64,000 nucleotides of DNA from Halogranum amylolyticum (GTDB taxonomy: Archaea > Halobacteriota > Halobacteria > Halobacteriales > Haloferacaceae). Position 1 is the stretch's first letter, and each line of letters opens with the position of its first letter. The position numbers were made by a program, and so were the translations under genes. Under the pieces are notes generated by a model, which was given only the letters and a program-made list of their open reading frames with translations, did not search any database and had not been told where the DNA came from. This document shows, one piece after another, positions 6,586 to 15,593 of this stretch. The DNA is taken from the NCBI RefSeq assembly GCF_900110465.1, contig NZ_FODV01000010.1:1-64000 (forward strand). Direction: 5' to 3'.

Positions 6586-6807
6586 ATGAGCAACGACTCA
6601 GCCGAATCAACAGCATCGACCGGCCTGACACCCGAGCAGCGTCTCGAGGCACCGACCACCAACCTCATCGACGCAGGTATCGCGACCATCCACGACATGG
6701 CGACGCTTCGAGCCTGTGTCGCCTACGAAAACGCGAATCAACAGCGCGCTCGGATTCTCCGGCGACTCGCAGAGCGGGCACAGGAGATTCGGACACAAGG
6801 AGAATAA
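6586..6807 (+). CDS. Small helical haloarchaeal protein, copy 1 of three
   Basis: 73 residues from the ATG just behind hairpin element B. The middle of the protein, LIDAGIATIHDMATLRACVA, and the helix NQQRARILRRLAERAQEIRT are nearly identical in the copy at 32871-33092, and the C-terminal half survives at 14556-14648. It is charged and helical with no metal-binding or membrane motif. Repeated occurrence beside plasmid-type genes suggests an accessory role, which remains unknown. Confidence 0.7.
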   Translation: MSNDSAESTASTGLTPEQRLEAPTTNLIDAGIATIHDMATLRACVAYENANQQRARILRRLAERAQEIRTQGE

Positions 6808-6819
6808 TGGGGAATCTTG

Positions 6820-8058
6820 CTACGAGTAGCCGGGCTCTGGAGCTCGCCATGCAACCGCGATGCCACAAACAGCGAGGAGCCCAGCGAGTAGGAACGCCGT
6901 ATCGAATCCAGCGAGGTCGACAATAACACCGCCTGCAATCGGAGCAAGGAATGCCCCTGCCAACCCAACACTAGTTTGGAATGCGACTGCCGTCGCAGCG
7001 ACCCGCGAATCAACGACCTCTCGAACGTACGTGAAGGAGAGGCCCAGCGTTAGCTGAACCGCAAAGCCGGTGAGAAGCAAGAGAGCGACAAGCAGTGGAA
7101 GTGACCGAAATCGAGTGAAGAAGAGCACGAGGGGCGCGGAAACTGCAAACGACCCGAGGACAATAGGTTGGCGACGACCACCGAAGACTCGATCGGATAA
7201 GAGCCCACTGCTGATTCTGGACACCACACCAATGGCAGGGAACACTGCTACCAAGAGACCGCTCACTGCGAGCGACAGTCCAAGCTCAGAGGTGAGATAG
7301 GACGCGCCCCAACTATTCACGAACAGGTATAGCGAATAGCCGAGAAAGCCAAGCAGCCCAATCGACCAGACCTTCCGGTTTCGGAGGACCGCGCCGAACT
7401 CCTGAACCGAAGGAGCGTCTTCCCGACTCGGCTCAAGCCCTCGACTTGCCGGCCAGAACACGACAAGACCAATGACTGTGAGACCAGTAAACGCAACAAA
7501 GATTGCGGGCCATCCAAACTGGTGAGCAATCAGTGGACCAGTTCCTTGACCAAGCGCAAATCCGATCGGGCCACTCGCAGTGAAGATGCCGACAGCTGTC
7601 GCTCGGGTTTCGCTGGTCGCTGCCTGACTCACGAGATCGATGCCAGCGTTCCATACTATGACGTAGGCGACCCCACCAAGCGCTCGCGATGCAATTACAG
7701 ACCGGTAGTCTCCCTGCTTTCCAGCAATCCAGCCCCACGTTCCAGCGACAATTAGTGTGAGAACCGCGAGTGCCATGACGTTTCTAGAATCAGTCCGATC
7801 GAGAACCGCACCAACCGGGAGACTTGCAATCACTGCAGTACCGAACATAATCCCGACGAGGAACCCTGCGATTGTTGGGCCGATATGCAGCGATTCACGA
7901 ATGAGCGGGGTAACACTGGCAGGGACAATTTCATAAGCGGCCAACCCTGTCGAGATGAGGCTTGCCCCAGCGACAATTCTCCACGTCGACTGGCTCTTCT
8001 GTTGTGGTTCGTTGCTGGTGAAGTCGTCGGAGTGAGTAGTGGTAGGTCGGGAAGTCAT
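6820..8058 (-). CDS. MFS transporter
   Basis: 412 residues with about twelve hydrophobic segments. The family signature G-x(3)-D-R-x-x-R between helices 2 and 3 is present as GAVLDRTDSRNVMAL. The N-terminal 35 residues are hydrophilic, starting MTSRPTTTHSDDFTSNEPQQ. I chose the Met at 8058 because the extra 47 residues of the longer frame are Arg/Ser-rich and read through the divergent promoter region. The substrate cannot be predicted; the fold resembles the nitrate/cyanate and anion exporter branches of the superfamily. It diverges from the Bat-type regulator at 8319, which might control it. Confidence 0.85.
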   Translation of the reverse strand: MTSRPTTTHSDDFTSNEPQQKSQSTWRIVAGASLISTGLAAYEIVPASVTPLIRESLHIGPTIAGFLVGIMFGTAVIASLPVGAVLDRTDSRNVMALAVLTLIVAGTWGWIAGKQGDYRSVIASRALGGVAYVIVWNAGIDLVSQAATSETRATAVGIFTASGPIGFALGQGTGPLIAHQFGWPAIFVAFTGLTVIGLVVFWPASRGLEPSREDAPSVQEFGAVLRNRKVWSIGLLGFLGYSLYLFVNSWGASYLTSELGLSLAVSGLLVAVFPAIGVVSRISSGLLSDRVFGGRRQPIVLGSFAVSAPLVLFFTRFRSLPLLVALLLLTGFAVQLTLGLSFTYVREVVDSRVAATAVAFQTSVGLAGAFLAPIAGGVIVDLAGFDTAFLLAGLLAVCGIAVAWRAPEPGYS

Positions 8059-8203
8059 GCTTCGAGAGTGTGGTCGGAAGACGGAATGCGGAAATCGGGA
8101 AGAAGCGTTTGAGCGTGCTGAATCCCGAGGCTCGTGTTTCGATAGTACGTATCGATTCTCATCACTTTGAGGGGTTAGATAGCAAATATCTTTGTCCACG
8201 GGT

Positions 8204-8219
8204 GGTTAATTAACAAACC
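8204..8219. promoter_or_regulatory. Candidate regulator site, copy 1 (GGTTAATTAACAAACC)
   Basis: This 16-mer contains the palindrome GTTAATTAAC. It lies in the divergent spacer between the MFS gene (start 8058) and the Bat-type regulator (start 8319). A copy with one mismatch is at 11192-11207, at the other end of the regulator gene. Confidence 0.45.
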
Positions 8220-8318
8220 ATCTATGCACGCACATTCCGACACGGTCCAGCAACAGAGCTGGAGCCACGCTCGACTCGGCATCAAGAACAGCGTTGATTT
8301 TTCCTCTCTGTTTGAATA

Positions 8319-11192
8319 ATGGACTCTCCCCCAACCGTCCTGGGTTCGTCGACGATTTTGCTCGTCGGGACGAACGACTGGATTACACAACTTGCCGCAA
8401 CACTGAAAGCGCGAACTGACGCGACTGTACAACGTGTTCGGACTAAGTCAGAGACAATTGACGTCATTCGGACGCACACCACGGACTGTCTCATCACCGA
8501 GTACGCGCTTGGTGAGGCAACCGGACTCGAACTTCTTAGAGCAATTCGCAACGAGACCACTGCACTTCCAGTGTTACTCGGTACTGCCGCCGGGAGTGAG
8601 GCTATCGCCAGCGAGGCTATCGAAGCTGGAGTCACCGATTACATCGCGCTCACGGACCCACCCGAGCAGATGACTGGCGAGCTCATCGAGCGAACTGAAC
8701 GTGCTATCCGATCCGCACAGCGGTCGGCCACGCAACGAGAGCGGGCCAGACAGTTCGACGCAATCTTCAACGATTCACGAACCGCAACGTGGGTGCTTGA
8801 CCCAAATGGCGCACTTGCCCGTGTGAATGAAACAGCACGGCGAATGATTGACGAGGACATCAAAACAATCATCGGCGAGCCATTCTGGACACTTCCGTGG
8901 TGGTCCCAGGCTGATGCAACTGAAGCGGAAGTGCACCAAATCGTGGAGAACGCACTTGATGGGACGTTCGGAAATATTGTCGTTCCACAACCGCAACACA
9001 TTGAGAATCCGCGTGTCATCGATCTCTCCGTACGCCCGGTCGAGAACGAACACGGCGACCTCGTTTCAGTCGTCGTCGAAGGCGTCGACATCACCGAGCG
9101 TGTTGACCTCGAACGCGACCTCCGTCAATCAGAGGAGCTCCATCGAGTTACGCTCAACAACATGACCGATACCGTCCTCATCACGGACGAAGACGGCAAG
9201 TATACCTACGTCTGTCCCAACGTTCACTTCATCTTCGGTTACACGGCTGACGAGATTCACGAACAAGGAGAGATTAGCGATCTTCTTGGAGCCGATTTCT
9301 TCGACCGTGACGAACTGGCAGCCGAGGGCGTTCTGAAGAACATCGAGACGACCGCCACGGACAAGGCTGGGAACGAACACACGCTCTTAGTCAACGTCCG
9401 TGAAGTCTCGATTCAGGACGGGACGCTCCTCTTCAGCTGTCGAGATATTACGAAACGCAAGCAACGTGAAGAGGCGCTTGCCACTCTCCAAGGGACCGCC
9501 CGTGATTTCCTGTACGCCGAAACCCACCAAGAAATTGCCCAACACGTCGTCGATGATACACCCGGTGTCCTCGATTTGGATGCGAGTGCAGTCTACCTCT
9601 TCGATGCTGATACTAACGACCTTCGACCCGCAGCTCATTCGGCAACAATGAGAGAATTGAACGGACCGCTTCCTACCGTTCACGCCGACGGCGAAACCCT
9701 TCCGAGTTTTAGCTTCGTTGAGGGCGAAACGCTGTCTTTCGATGATGTTCATGACGCAGACCGGCTTGCAAACCGAGCGACTGACCTTCGCAGTGCAACT
9801 TACATTCCACTCGGCAACCACGGTGTGTTCATCGCTGGCTCGAACCAAGTTGGCGTCTTCGACGACGTGACGCGAGAGCTAGCCGATCTTCTCGCCGCAA
9901 CTGCTGAAGCAGCTCTCGACCGGGTCACACGAGAGTCCAGACTTCGGAAGCAAGATCGTACACTTCAAGCCCAAAACGAACAGCTCACCGCACTGAATCG
10001 CATCAATGAGACGATTCGAGAGATCGATCAAGCGCTCGTACAAGCGGAAACGCGAGAGGAAATCGATTACACAGTCTGTGAGCTGTTGACTGCAGATGAC
10101 CGGTTCAGATTCGCCTGGATTGGCACGGTCGACCCGACGACCAACACCGTTGAACCACGGGCATGGGCTGGTAGCGAACGAGGATATCTGGATAGTCAGT
10201 CGTTCGCTGTCAGCGCATCGGACACAGAGCCAACTGGACAAACCGCTGCGACTGGCGACGTGACGATAGTGACTAACGTCGCTGCTGGGCTCCGCGACGA
10301 GCCGTGGCGGAAGGACGCACTCGCTCGCGACTATCTCTCTGTATTGAGTATTCCCCTCGTCTACAACGACCTCACGCACGGCGTCTTGACCGTCTACGCG
10401 CCGACTCAAAACGCGTTCGACGACACAACGAAGGCCGTTCTAGCTGAACTTGGCGAAACCATCGCCTCTGCTCTCAGTGCAATTGAGCGGAAGAATGCGT
10501 TGCTCACAACGTCGATAACGCGTGTTGAGTTCGCAGTCGACGATTCCGCGTTCATCCTCTCACGGCTTGCACAGGATGGAGCGTGCACACTCTCGTATCA
10601 GGGCGGTGTTCAGCAATCTACAGAAGGAATCTACGTGTTTGTCACCGTCAAAGACGGGTCTCTAGAAAACGTTGCAGAAGCCGCCTCGCAGCTGGTTGCA
10701 ATCGATGACGTCCAACAGATCAGTACCGAAGGGGACGGCGGTGTCTTGCGGCTCCGCCTCACACAGCCGTTTCTTGCTCTGGAGTTAGCCGACCACGGCG
10801 CAATCTTCCGGGAGGCGACTGCTGACCCAACCTCTACGACGCTCGTCATTGATATTCCGAACAGTATCGACGTCCGAACGATTACCCAACTCGTTCGTGA
10901 GACATTCTCTACTGTCGAACTCCGTTCGAAGCAGACGCTTGATCAGTCGATAGAACACGACCTCTACTCGAAGTTCCTTGAGAAGTTGACTGAGCGCCAA
11001 CTCGAAGTGATCCAGACGGCATACTACAGTGGGTTCTTCGAGTCACCCCGCGAGAGTACGGGGGAAGACGTTGCAGAGACACTCGGTATCTCCCCGCCTG
11101 CGTTCTACAAACACGCTCGAACCGTCCAGCGGAAGCTGTTTGCAACGATTTTCGAAGAGAGCAACCTTTCCCTCGCGGGGTCTCGCAAATAG
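8319..11192 (+). CDS. Bat-type multi-domain sensor/transcription regulator with pseudo-receiver
   Basis: 957 residues. In order: a response-regulator-like domain (about 10-125) in which the phosphoacceptor Asp is replaced (LITEYALG, E61); two PAS domains (about 145-260 and 265-385, each followed by VEGVDITERV or SCRDITKRKQ linkers); two GAF-like domains (about 395-545 and 560-720); a bacterio-opsin-activator linker domain (about 730-890); and a C-terminal HTH-10 (about 900-945) with LTERQLEVIQTAYYSGFFES. It is soluble and probably senses redox, light or a small ligand through PAS/GAF and activates transcription directly. It lies between the MFS gene and the glutamate dehydrogenase operon, and near-identical 16-nt motifs flank it. 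Confidence 0.9.
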   Translation: MDSPPTVLGSSTILLVGTNDWITQLAATLKARTDATVQRVRTKSETIDVIRTHTTDCLITEYALGEATGLELLRAIRNETTALPVLLGTAAGSEAIASEAIEAGVTDYIALTDPPEQMTGELIERTERAIRSAQRSATQRERARQFDAIFNDSRTATWVLDPNGALARVNETARRMIDEDIKTIIGEPFWTLPWWSQADATEAEVHQIVENALDGTFGNIVVPQPQHIENPRVIDLSVRPVENEHGDLVSVVVEGVDITERVDLERDLRQSEELHRVTLNNMTDTVLITDEDGKYTYVCPNVHFIFGYTADEIHEQGEISDLLGADFFDRDELAAEGVLKNIETTATDKAGNEHTLLVNVREVSIQDGTLLFSCRDITKRKQREEALATLQGTARDFLYAETHQEIAQHVVDDTPGVLDLDASAVYLFDADTNDLRPAAHSATMRELNGPLPTVHADGETLPSFSFVEGETLSFDDVHDADRLANRATDLRSATYIPLGNHGVFIAGSNQVGVFDDVTRELADLLAATAEAALDRVTRESRLRKQDRTLQAQNEQLTALNRINETIREIDQALVQAETREEIDYTVCELLTADDRFRFAWIGTVDPTTNTVEPRAWAGSERGYLDSQSFAVSASDTEPTGQTAATGDVTIVTNVAAGLRDEPWRKDALARDYLSVLSIPLVYNDLTHGVLTVYAPTQNAFDDTTKAVLAELGETIASALSAIERKNALLTTSITRVEFAVDDSAFILSRLAQDGACTLSYQGGVQQSTEGIYVFVTVKDGSLENVAEAASQLVAIDDVQQISTEGDGGVLRLRLTQPFLALELADHGAIFREATADPTSTTLVIDIPNSIDVRTITQLVRETFSTVELRSKQTLDQSIEHDLYSKFLEKLTERQLEVIQTAYYSGFFESPRESTGEDVAETLGISPPAFYKHARTVQRKLFATIFEESNLSLAGSRK

Positions 11193-11207
11193 GTTAAATA
11201 ACAAACC
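11192..11207. promoter_or_regulatory. Candidate regulator site, copy 2 (GGTTAAATAACAAACC)
   Basis: 15 of 16 bases match the motif at 8204-8219. It overlaps the last base of the Bat-type gene and lies about 55 bp upstream of the TATA box of the glutamate dehydrogenase operon, an activator-like position. Confidence 0.45.
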
Positions 11208-11259
11208 CAATTCTCAGGAAATGGTTTGGTAATGAACTGCCAAATATTCCCTAATACAC

Positions 11260-11268
11260 CTATTATAA
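11260..11268 (+). promoter_or_regulatory. TATA box for the zinc-ribbon/gdh operon
   Basis: CTATTATAA is the strongest TATA-like sequence before the ATG at 11311. Transcription would start about 25 nt downstream, leaving a leader of roughly 20 nt. Confidence 0.5.
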
Positions 11269-11310
11269 CGACCCAGAGTGCCCCGGATTCGTAGCACTCG
11301 GAAACCCACT

Positions 11311-11454
11311 ATGAGAGATGTCAACCCCCAACCGGACGAGGAAACCCCATACGAATGCTTCCAGTGTGGAAACATCGTCATCGAAGAAGATAGACCGGGA
11401 CAATGTCCCGACTGTAGCGGACCGATACGAAATCGACAGATACCGCTCGAGTAA
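11311..11454 (+). CDS. Small rubrerythrin-like zinc-ribbon protein (47 aa)
   Basis: ATG 11311 to TAA 11454 encodes [20 protein letters not shown] and continues to a second CPDC pair, giving CxxC-x(13)-CxxC, a rubredoxin-like zinc ribbon. The gap to the glutamate dehydrogenase ATG is only 2 nt, so the two are almost certainly cotranscribed. Small zinc-ribbon genes of this type are common in haloarchaea. A metal-binding or regulatory role beside the dehydrogenase is plausible but not shown. Confidence 0.8.
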   Translation: MRDVNPQPDEETPYECFQCGNIVIEEDRPGQCPDCSGPIRNRQIPLE

Positions 11455-11456
11455 CC

Positions 11457-12758
11457 ATGGTATCCCAAAATCATACGGTTCACGACAAGTCTTCTGATGC
11501 AAATACAGAATCAGATGGGTCGGAATCAGCGCTTGAGACGGCTCGCCGACAGTTGCGTCATGCTGCCATTCACATAGATATTGACCCAAGCATCGTCGAG
11601 CGGCTCAAGTATCCAAAAAAGGTTCACGAAGTAACGGTTCCAATCAAACGAGACGACGGAACAGTTGACGTGTTCACGGGCTATCGAGCACAACACGATA
11701 GCGTCAGAGGGCCATTCAAAGGTGGACTCCGATACCACCCCGAGGTAACTCGAGATGAGTGTGTTGGGCTCGGTATGTGGATGACTTGGAAGTGTGCCGT
11801 CATGGACCTCCCATTTGGGGGTGCCAAGGGTGGTGTTGCTGTTAACCCGAAGGAATTGAGCACAGACGAAAAGGAACGGCTCACTCGTCGGTTTGCACAG
11901 GAACTTCGTGAATCAATCGGCCCCAATCAAGATATTCCCGCCCCCGACATGGGAACGGATCCCCAGACGATGGCGTGGTTGATGGATGCCTACTCAATGC
12001 AGAAAGGCGAGACGACGCCGGGTGTTGTCACTGGAAAGCCACCTGTTGTCGGTGGCAGTAAGGGGCGTGAAGAAGCTCCCGGGCGGAGTGTCGCGATTAT
12101 CACACAGCTAGTCTGCGAATACTACGACCGACGGCTCAAAGAGACGACGGTTGCAGTCCAGGGCTACGGGAGCGTCGGTGCAAATGCCGCTCGCCTTCTC
12201 GACGACTGGGGCGCGACCGTCGTCGCTATCAGCGATGTCAATGGTGCAATGTACGACCCAGAGGGGATCGAGACGACATCAGTTCCGTCACATGACGAGG
12301 AACCGGAAGCAGTCACGAAGTACGCCGAGAACATCATTTCGAACGACGAACTGCTCACACTCGATGTCGACGTACTCATTCCCGCCGCCCTCGGAAACGT
12401 GATTACCAAAGAAAACGTGGAGGCGATAGCCGCGGATTTTGTCATCGAAGGTGCGAACGGTCCGACTACGTCCGCAGCTGATTCGGTTCTTGCAGAGCGA
12501 GATATCGCAGTAATTCCTGACATTCTCGCTAACGCCGGTGGTGTCACGGTGAGCTACTTCGAGTGGCTCCAAGACATCAATCGGCGAGCGTGGTCACTCG
12601 AACGGGTAAACGACGAACTCGATGCAGAGATGCAGGCCGCGTGGGATGCGGTTCGAGAAGAGTTCGAACAGCGCGATGTTACCTGGCGTGATGCGGCCTA
12701 CATCGTTGCACTGTCCCGAATCGCAGAAGCACACGAAGCACGAGGGCTGTGGCCGTAA
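11457..12758 (+). CDS. gdhB: Glutamate dehydrogenase (Glu/Leu/Phe/Val dehydrogenase family)
   Basis: 433 residues, the normal length for archaeal hexameric GDH. The substrate-binding region reads [13 protein letters not shown], then [16 protein letters not shown] with the catalytic Lys, and [14 protein letters not shown]. The Rossmann domain begins [17 protein letters not shown]. It interconverts glutamate with 2-oxoglutarate and ammonium in the cytoplasm using NAD(P). The spacing from the zinc-ribbon gene (2 nt) indicates an operon. The neighbouring Bat-type regulator and motif at 11192 may control it. Whether it prefers NAD or NADP cannot be decided here. Confidence 0.95.
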   Translation: MVSQNHTVHDKSSDANTESDGSESALETARRQLRHAAIHIDIDPSIVERLKYPKKVHEVTVPIKRDDGTVDVFTGYRAQHDSVRGPFKGGLRYHPEVTRDECVGLGMWMTWKCAVMDLPFGGAKGGVAVNPKELSTDEKERLTRRFAQELRESIGPNQDIPAPDMGTDPQTMAWLMDAYSMQKGETTPGVVTGKPPVVGGSKGREEAPGRSVAIITQLVCEYYDRRLKETTVAVQGYGSVGANAARLLDDWGATVVAISDVNGAMYDPEGIETTSVPSHDEEPEAVTKYAENIISNDELLTLDVDVLIPAALGNVITKENVEAIAADFVIEGANGPTTSAADSVLAERDIAVIPDILANAGGVTVSYFEWLQDINRRAWSLERVNDELDAEMQAAWDAVREEFEQRDVTWRDAAYIVALSRIAEAHEARGLWP

Positions 12759-12762
12759 TCAG

Positions 12763-13170
12763 ATGCCTCACCCCTCCGCTCTTCAGATGTGGCATCCATC
12801 GACCCCACTTGAGCGAGAGCTTTACCGAGTATTCCGGTTGTCATCGGCTGGGAGCGCAGTAACAATCATCAGCTTCGTCGGTTATCTTTGTATCGGCAGT
12901 GCGCTCCACATCGCTAGGGTCTATACACCCTCGTTCCCGCTGATGAGTTTCTCTGATCCCGTGTTCACGATTTTATGCTTTCTCACCGGGGGACTCATCT
13001 GTCTCCTCTCTGGCTCACTTACGTGTCTCACACTGCTAGTGAGTGTGAAAGATGCTAACGCCGAATTTGTCCTATTGACAAGTCTCATCGCTTTCGGCTT
13101 CGGTGCAGCCACAGTCCGAATTACGGTTAATCCAATTCTAGCTTGGTTGGCTGCACTCAGACCAGTGTAG
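12763..13170 (+). CDS. Small membrane protein of unknown function
   Basis: 135 residues from ATG 12763, 4 nt after the gdh stop, so likely cotranscribed with it. Three or four hydrophobic segments are visible, for example SAVTIISFVGYLCIGSAL, FTILCFLTGGLICLLSGSL and EFVLLTSLIAFGFGAA. There is no recognised family motif. The longer upstream start at 12622 overlaps gdh and is rejected. Confidence 0.6.
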   Translation: MPHPSALQMWHPSTPLERELYRVFRLSSAGSAVTIISFVGYLCIGSALHIARVYTPSFPLMSFSDPVFTILCFLTGGLICLLSGSLTCLTLLVSVKDANAEFVLLTSLIAFGFGAATVRITVNPILAWLAALRPV

Positions 13171-13250
13171 AATCATGAAAGTGACGAATCGCCCAGACCA
13201 CTACACACGAAGTTCAGTACGAACATGGCCAACAACACAATCTCTCAAAA

Positions 13251-13985
13251 ATGTGCAAGCCGACAGTAGCTGTTCTCCGACCTGATGACACTCGTATCGT
13301 TGAGGCAGTCGGGTATCTCCGGTCACTTGGGGCTTCGCCAGTGGCAGACCCCATGTTGACGATACGACCGACCGGAGCGACACCTTCAGTAGGAGACTAT
13401 TACGTTTTCACAAGCCGTACCGGAGTACACATAGCTGCCGAACAAAACTGGCATCCGGGTAACTCAACAGTGTGTGCGGTCGGCGAACGCACCGCATCAG
13501 CATTACGGGCCTACGGCGTGTCAGTAGATATTGTACCGTCGACATTCACATCCGCTGGTCTCGTCGAAGAACTTGCTGGGGAGGTCGACGGATCGACTGT
13601 CGAGATTGCTCGAAGCGCTCACGGCAGCGACGTATTAATCCAGGGACTAGACGCCGCCGGTGCAGATGTCCATGAAACGCAGTTGTACAAATTGGAGAGA
13701 CCACAAGCGGCTGGTCCGTCTGTCTCGCTTGCAATTGACGGTCAATTGGATGGGATACTATTTACCTCACCGAAAACGGTCGACCACTTTTTCGAGATTG
13801 CCGCGGAGCAAGACGATGTACACGCACTCCAACGGGGAGTAGCGGAGACGGTTATTGGGGCCATTGGAACGCCGACCGCTCGTGTAGTTCGGAGGCATGA
13901 CATCACGGTGGACATCCTACCAGACACAATCGAATTCTCTGAGCTCGCAAATCGCACCGTGAAGGAAATCAACACCCGCAATTGA
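13251..13985 (+). CDS. hemD: Uroporphyrinogen-III synthase (HemD) family protein
   Basis: 244 residues, the usual HemD length. The start KPTVAVLRPDDTRIVEAVGY, the YYVFTSRTGV segment, VCAVGERTASALRAYGV, and the second-domain strand LDGILFTSPKTVDHFFEIA followed by IGAIGTPTARVV match the two-lobed HemD fold. HemD closes hydroxymethylbilane to uroporphyrinogen III for haem and cobamide synthesis. No other haem genes are nearby, so it may be a second, accessory copy or a diverged paralog. Confidence 0.75.
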   Translation: MCKPTVAVLRPDDTRIVEAVGYLRSLGASPVADPMLTIRPTGATPSVGDYYVFTSRTGVHIAAEQNWHPGNSTVCAVGERTASALRAYGVSVDIVPSTFTSAGLVEELAGEVDGSTVEIARSAHGSDVLIQGLDAAGADVHETQLYKLERPQAAGPSVSLAIDGQLDGILFTSPKTVDHFFEIAAEQDDVHALQRGVAETVIGAIGTPTARVVRRHDITVDILPDTIEFSELANRTVKEINTRN

Positions 13986-14066
13986 CTCCTGCATCCTCAT
14001 ATCCGGTGTACAGCATCTTGCCAGGAGATTGACTACCTCAGCCCCCCTACCACTAAGAGAGAAACC

Positions 14067-14501
14067 ATGACCACAACTAACCTCCTCGAGGACACGTACG
14101 TCGCAGCGCTGCAGCATAACCTCGTGGACGTTCCCACGGAGGCAACGCTCGTGGGTGTGGTTCGGCGGCCAACCAGCTGGTTCAGAACAACAGTCGATGA
14201 AAACTATCCAGCACTCGGCCCCCCAGCAGACCTCCTCAACGAATTCAAACAGCGCCACGAGGATTTCAAGATGCAAGGGCTGTGTGACGAAGGGGCGCAT
14301 AATGCTGCTTGGGATGACGTGGAGTTTGAGAAGCGGTACCAATCGTATCTTACCGAAGTCGTAGATGCCCGCGAAGCAGTCAGCGAACTTACGAGCCGGC
14401 TTCGTGATGAAGAACGCCTCGTCTTAGTCTGTTTTGAGAACACCAATCAGAAACGGTGCCATCGCACGCTTCTCAAAGCCCACCTGAATGCACAGCTGTA
14501 G
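14067..14501 (+). CDS. DUF488-family protein
   Basis: 144 residues. The strand/turn TLVGVVRRPTSWF, the segment YPALGPPADLLNEF and the C-terminal LVLVCFENTNQKRCHRTLL are typical of DUF488, where a Cys and the CHR motif are conserved. The family is widespread and its biochemical role is uncertain. The gene stands alone between hemD and a decayed gene copy. Confidence 0.75.
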   Translation: MTTTNLLEDTYVAALQHNLVDVPTEATLVGVVRRPTSWFRTTVDENYPALGPPADLLNEFKQRHEDFKMQGLCDEGAHNAAWDDVEFEKRYQSYLTEVVDAREAVSELTSRLRDEERLVLVCFENTNQKRCHRTLLKAHLNAQL

Positions 14502-14555
14502 TCAATTGTTCCGTCCAGTGTAACCCTTTTTTCAGTTCTTCAGTTTGTAATTGAC

Positions 14556-14648
14556 TAGCGACGCTTCGAGCCTGTGTCGCCTACGAGAAGGTAAATCAAC
14601 AGCGCATTCGGATTCTCCGACGGCTCGAAAATCGGACACAAAAAATAA
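14556..14648 (+). pseudogene. C-terminal remnant of the small helical protein (third copy)
   Basis: The sequence encodes ATLRACVAYEKVNQQRIRI followed by LRRLENRTQ, matching the C-terminal third of the proteins at 6586-6807 and 32871-33092. The N-terminal part and its hairpin element are missing. It is followed on the opposite strand by the membrane gene at 14650-15051, an order also seen (decayed) at 32871-33140. Confidence 0.65.
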
Positions 14649-14649
14649 C

Positions 14650-15051
14650 TCAGTTTGAGTCAGAAAGCCAATCGTGCCGTAGCTCGTTGAGAGCGATCAG
14701 CACGTAGAGCACTCCGACCAGCCGCGTTCCTTCGTACACCCATGGCTTCCAATTGCAGTTGCTTGCGTCGGTGTACGCAAGTGGTGTTGCACAGCCCACA
14801 AAGACATGTGGAGAACTCAAGGCGAGAATCCCGATAAGACCGAGGAATTTCTTGAATCTCGAATACGAGGCGTCACTGCCCCACATAAGCAGTAACAAGG
14901 CGAGTCCTTCAACCCGCGCACCAGTGACAACCCAGGACCGCAACTCGCACTCGTCTGGGTCTTCGAGGGCGACCTGCTCGGCAGTCTCGATGAGCGCTTC
15001 TGGTGCCAAGAGTTCGACAATGCCAATCGTTGTGAGTATCTTGCGGAGCAT
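14650..15051 (-). CDS. Small membrane protein of unknown function
   Basis: 133 residues on the minus strand, starting MLRKILTTIGIVELLAPEAL. Three hydrophobic segments are visible, including VEGLALLLLMWG, FLGLIGILALSSPHVFVG and RLVGVLYVLIALNEL. There are cysteine residues in the loops. A short stretch of its 3' end, recognisable by GCCGTAGCTCGTTGAGA, has a degenerate copy at 33093-33140 directly after the duplicated small helical gene, so the two genes form a repeated pair. Function unknown. Confidence 0.6.
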   Translation of the reverse strand: MLRKILTTIGIVELLAPEALIETAEQVALEDPDECELRSWVVTGARVEGLALLLLMWGSDASYSRFKKFLGLIGILALSSPHVFVGCATPLAYTDASNCNWKPWVYEGTRLVGVLYVLIALNELRHDWLSDSN

Positions 15052-15153
15052 GGCTGCAGATTAAACGCTTACCCACATAACACGTCGTCTGTTTGCCAAC
15101 CCCTCAGAGAACCATCGTGGTGACCACGGGTTCCAGTCGGGTCTTCTGAGGAG

Positions 15154-15183
15154 TTTTTCGAGCCTCAGATGGCTGGAGGCTCG
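15154..15183 (+). promoter_or_regulatory. Hairpin element B, copy 3 (compensated stem)
   Basis: TTTTTCG leads into CGAGCCTC (15159-15166) pairing with GAGGCTCG (15176-15183), ending 7 nt before the ATG at 15190. Relative to copies 1 and 2 both arms changed together, so pairing is preserved. Confidence 0.6.
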
Positions 15184-15189
15184 ATTCAG

Positions 15190-15372
15190 ATGAGCGAACG
15201 ACCAGACATCTCGGTGCATCGGCAGACAGCTTTTGGCGACGACGGCCAACTCGAAATGACCGAAACGAGCGCCGAAACCTCACTCGAGGACTTCGGTGCA
15301 GAGGTCGATCATCGCGACCGTGAATCGCGACGTGATCAACCAGCGGCGACCGAGTTTGGCGTTGACGATTGA
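15190..15372 (+). CDS. Small acidic hypothetical protein behind hairpin element B
   Basis: 60 residues, MSERPDISVHRQTAFGDDGQ and onward, ending GVDD. It is hydrophilic and probably disordered. It starts 7 nt after the hairpin stem, the same arrangement as the genes at 6586 and 32871. After its stop, the -1 frame from 15366 to TAA 15488 is open and encodes DPFIEGNQATLFADIDETQQ, which looks like the original C-terminus. The gene may therefore be a frameshifted version of a longer (about 98-residue) protein. Confidence 0.5.
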   Translation: MSERPDISVHRQTAFGDDGQLEMTETSAETSLEDFGAEVDHRDRESRRDQPAATEFGVDD

Positions 15373-15488
15373 CCGGAAGTGACCCGTTCATCGAGGGTAA
15401 TCAGGCGACGCTCTTCGCGGATATCGACGAGACTCAGCAGACGCTCGTCGGTACCGAGGCGGCCACTCGCTGCTTGTTCGAGGAGTAA
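15366..15488 (+). pseudogene. Probable out-of-frame C-terminal part of the 15190 gene
   Basis: This open stretch has no start codon of its own. It encodes SDPFIEGNQATLFADIDETQ and then TLVGTEAATRCLFEE. Its acidic, structured look and immediate position after the 15190 frame suggest a frameshift between 15366 and 15380. A sequencing error would restore one protein. Confidence 0.4.
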
Positions 15489-15593
15489 CCAACAGAGTGG
15501 GGCCGATTTCGAGGTTGTTTGGTAACTCACCCCCCGGCGGTATTTGTCCGCCCCTCGTCACTCTTATGCGCCAAGATTGGTGTCCAGCCTCGG

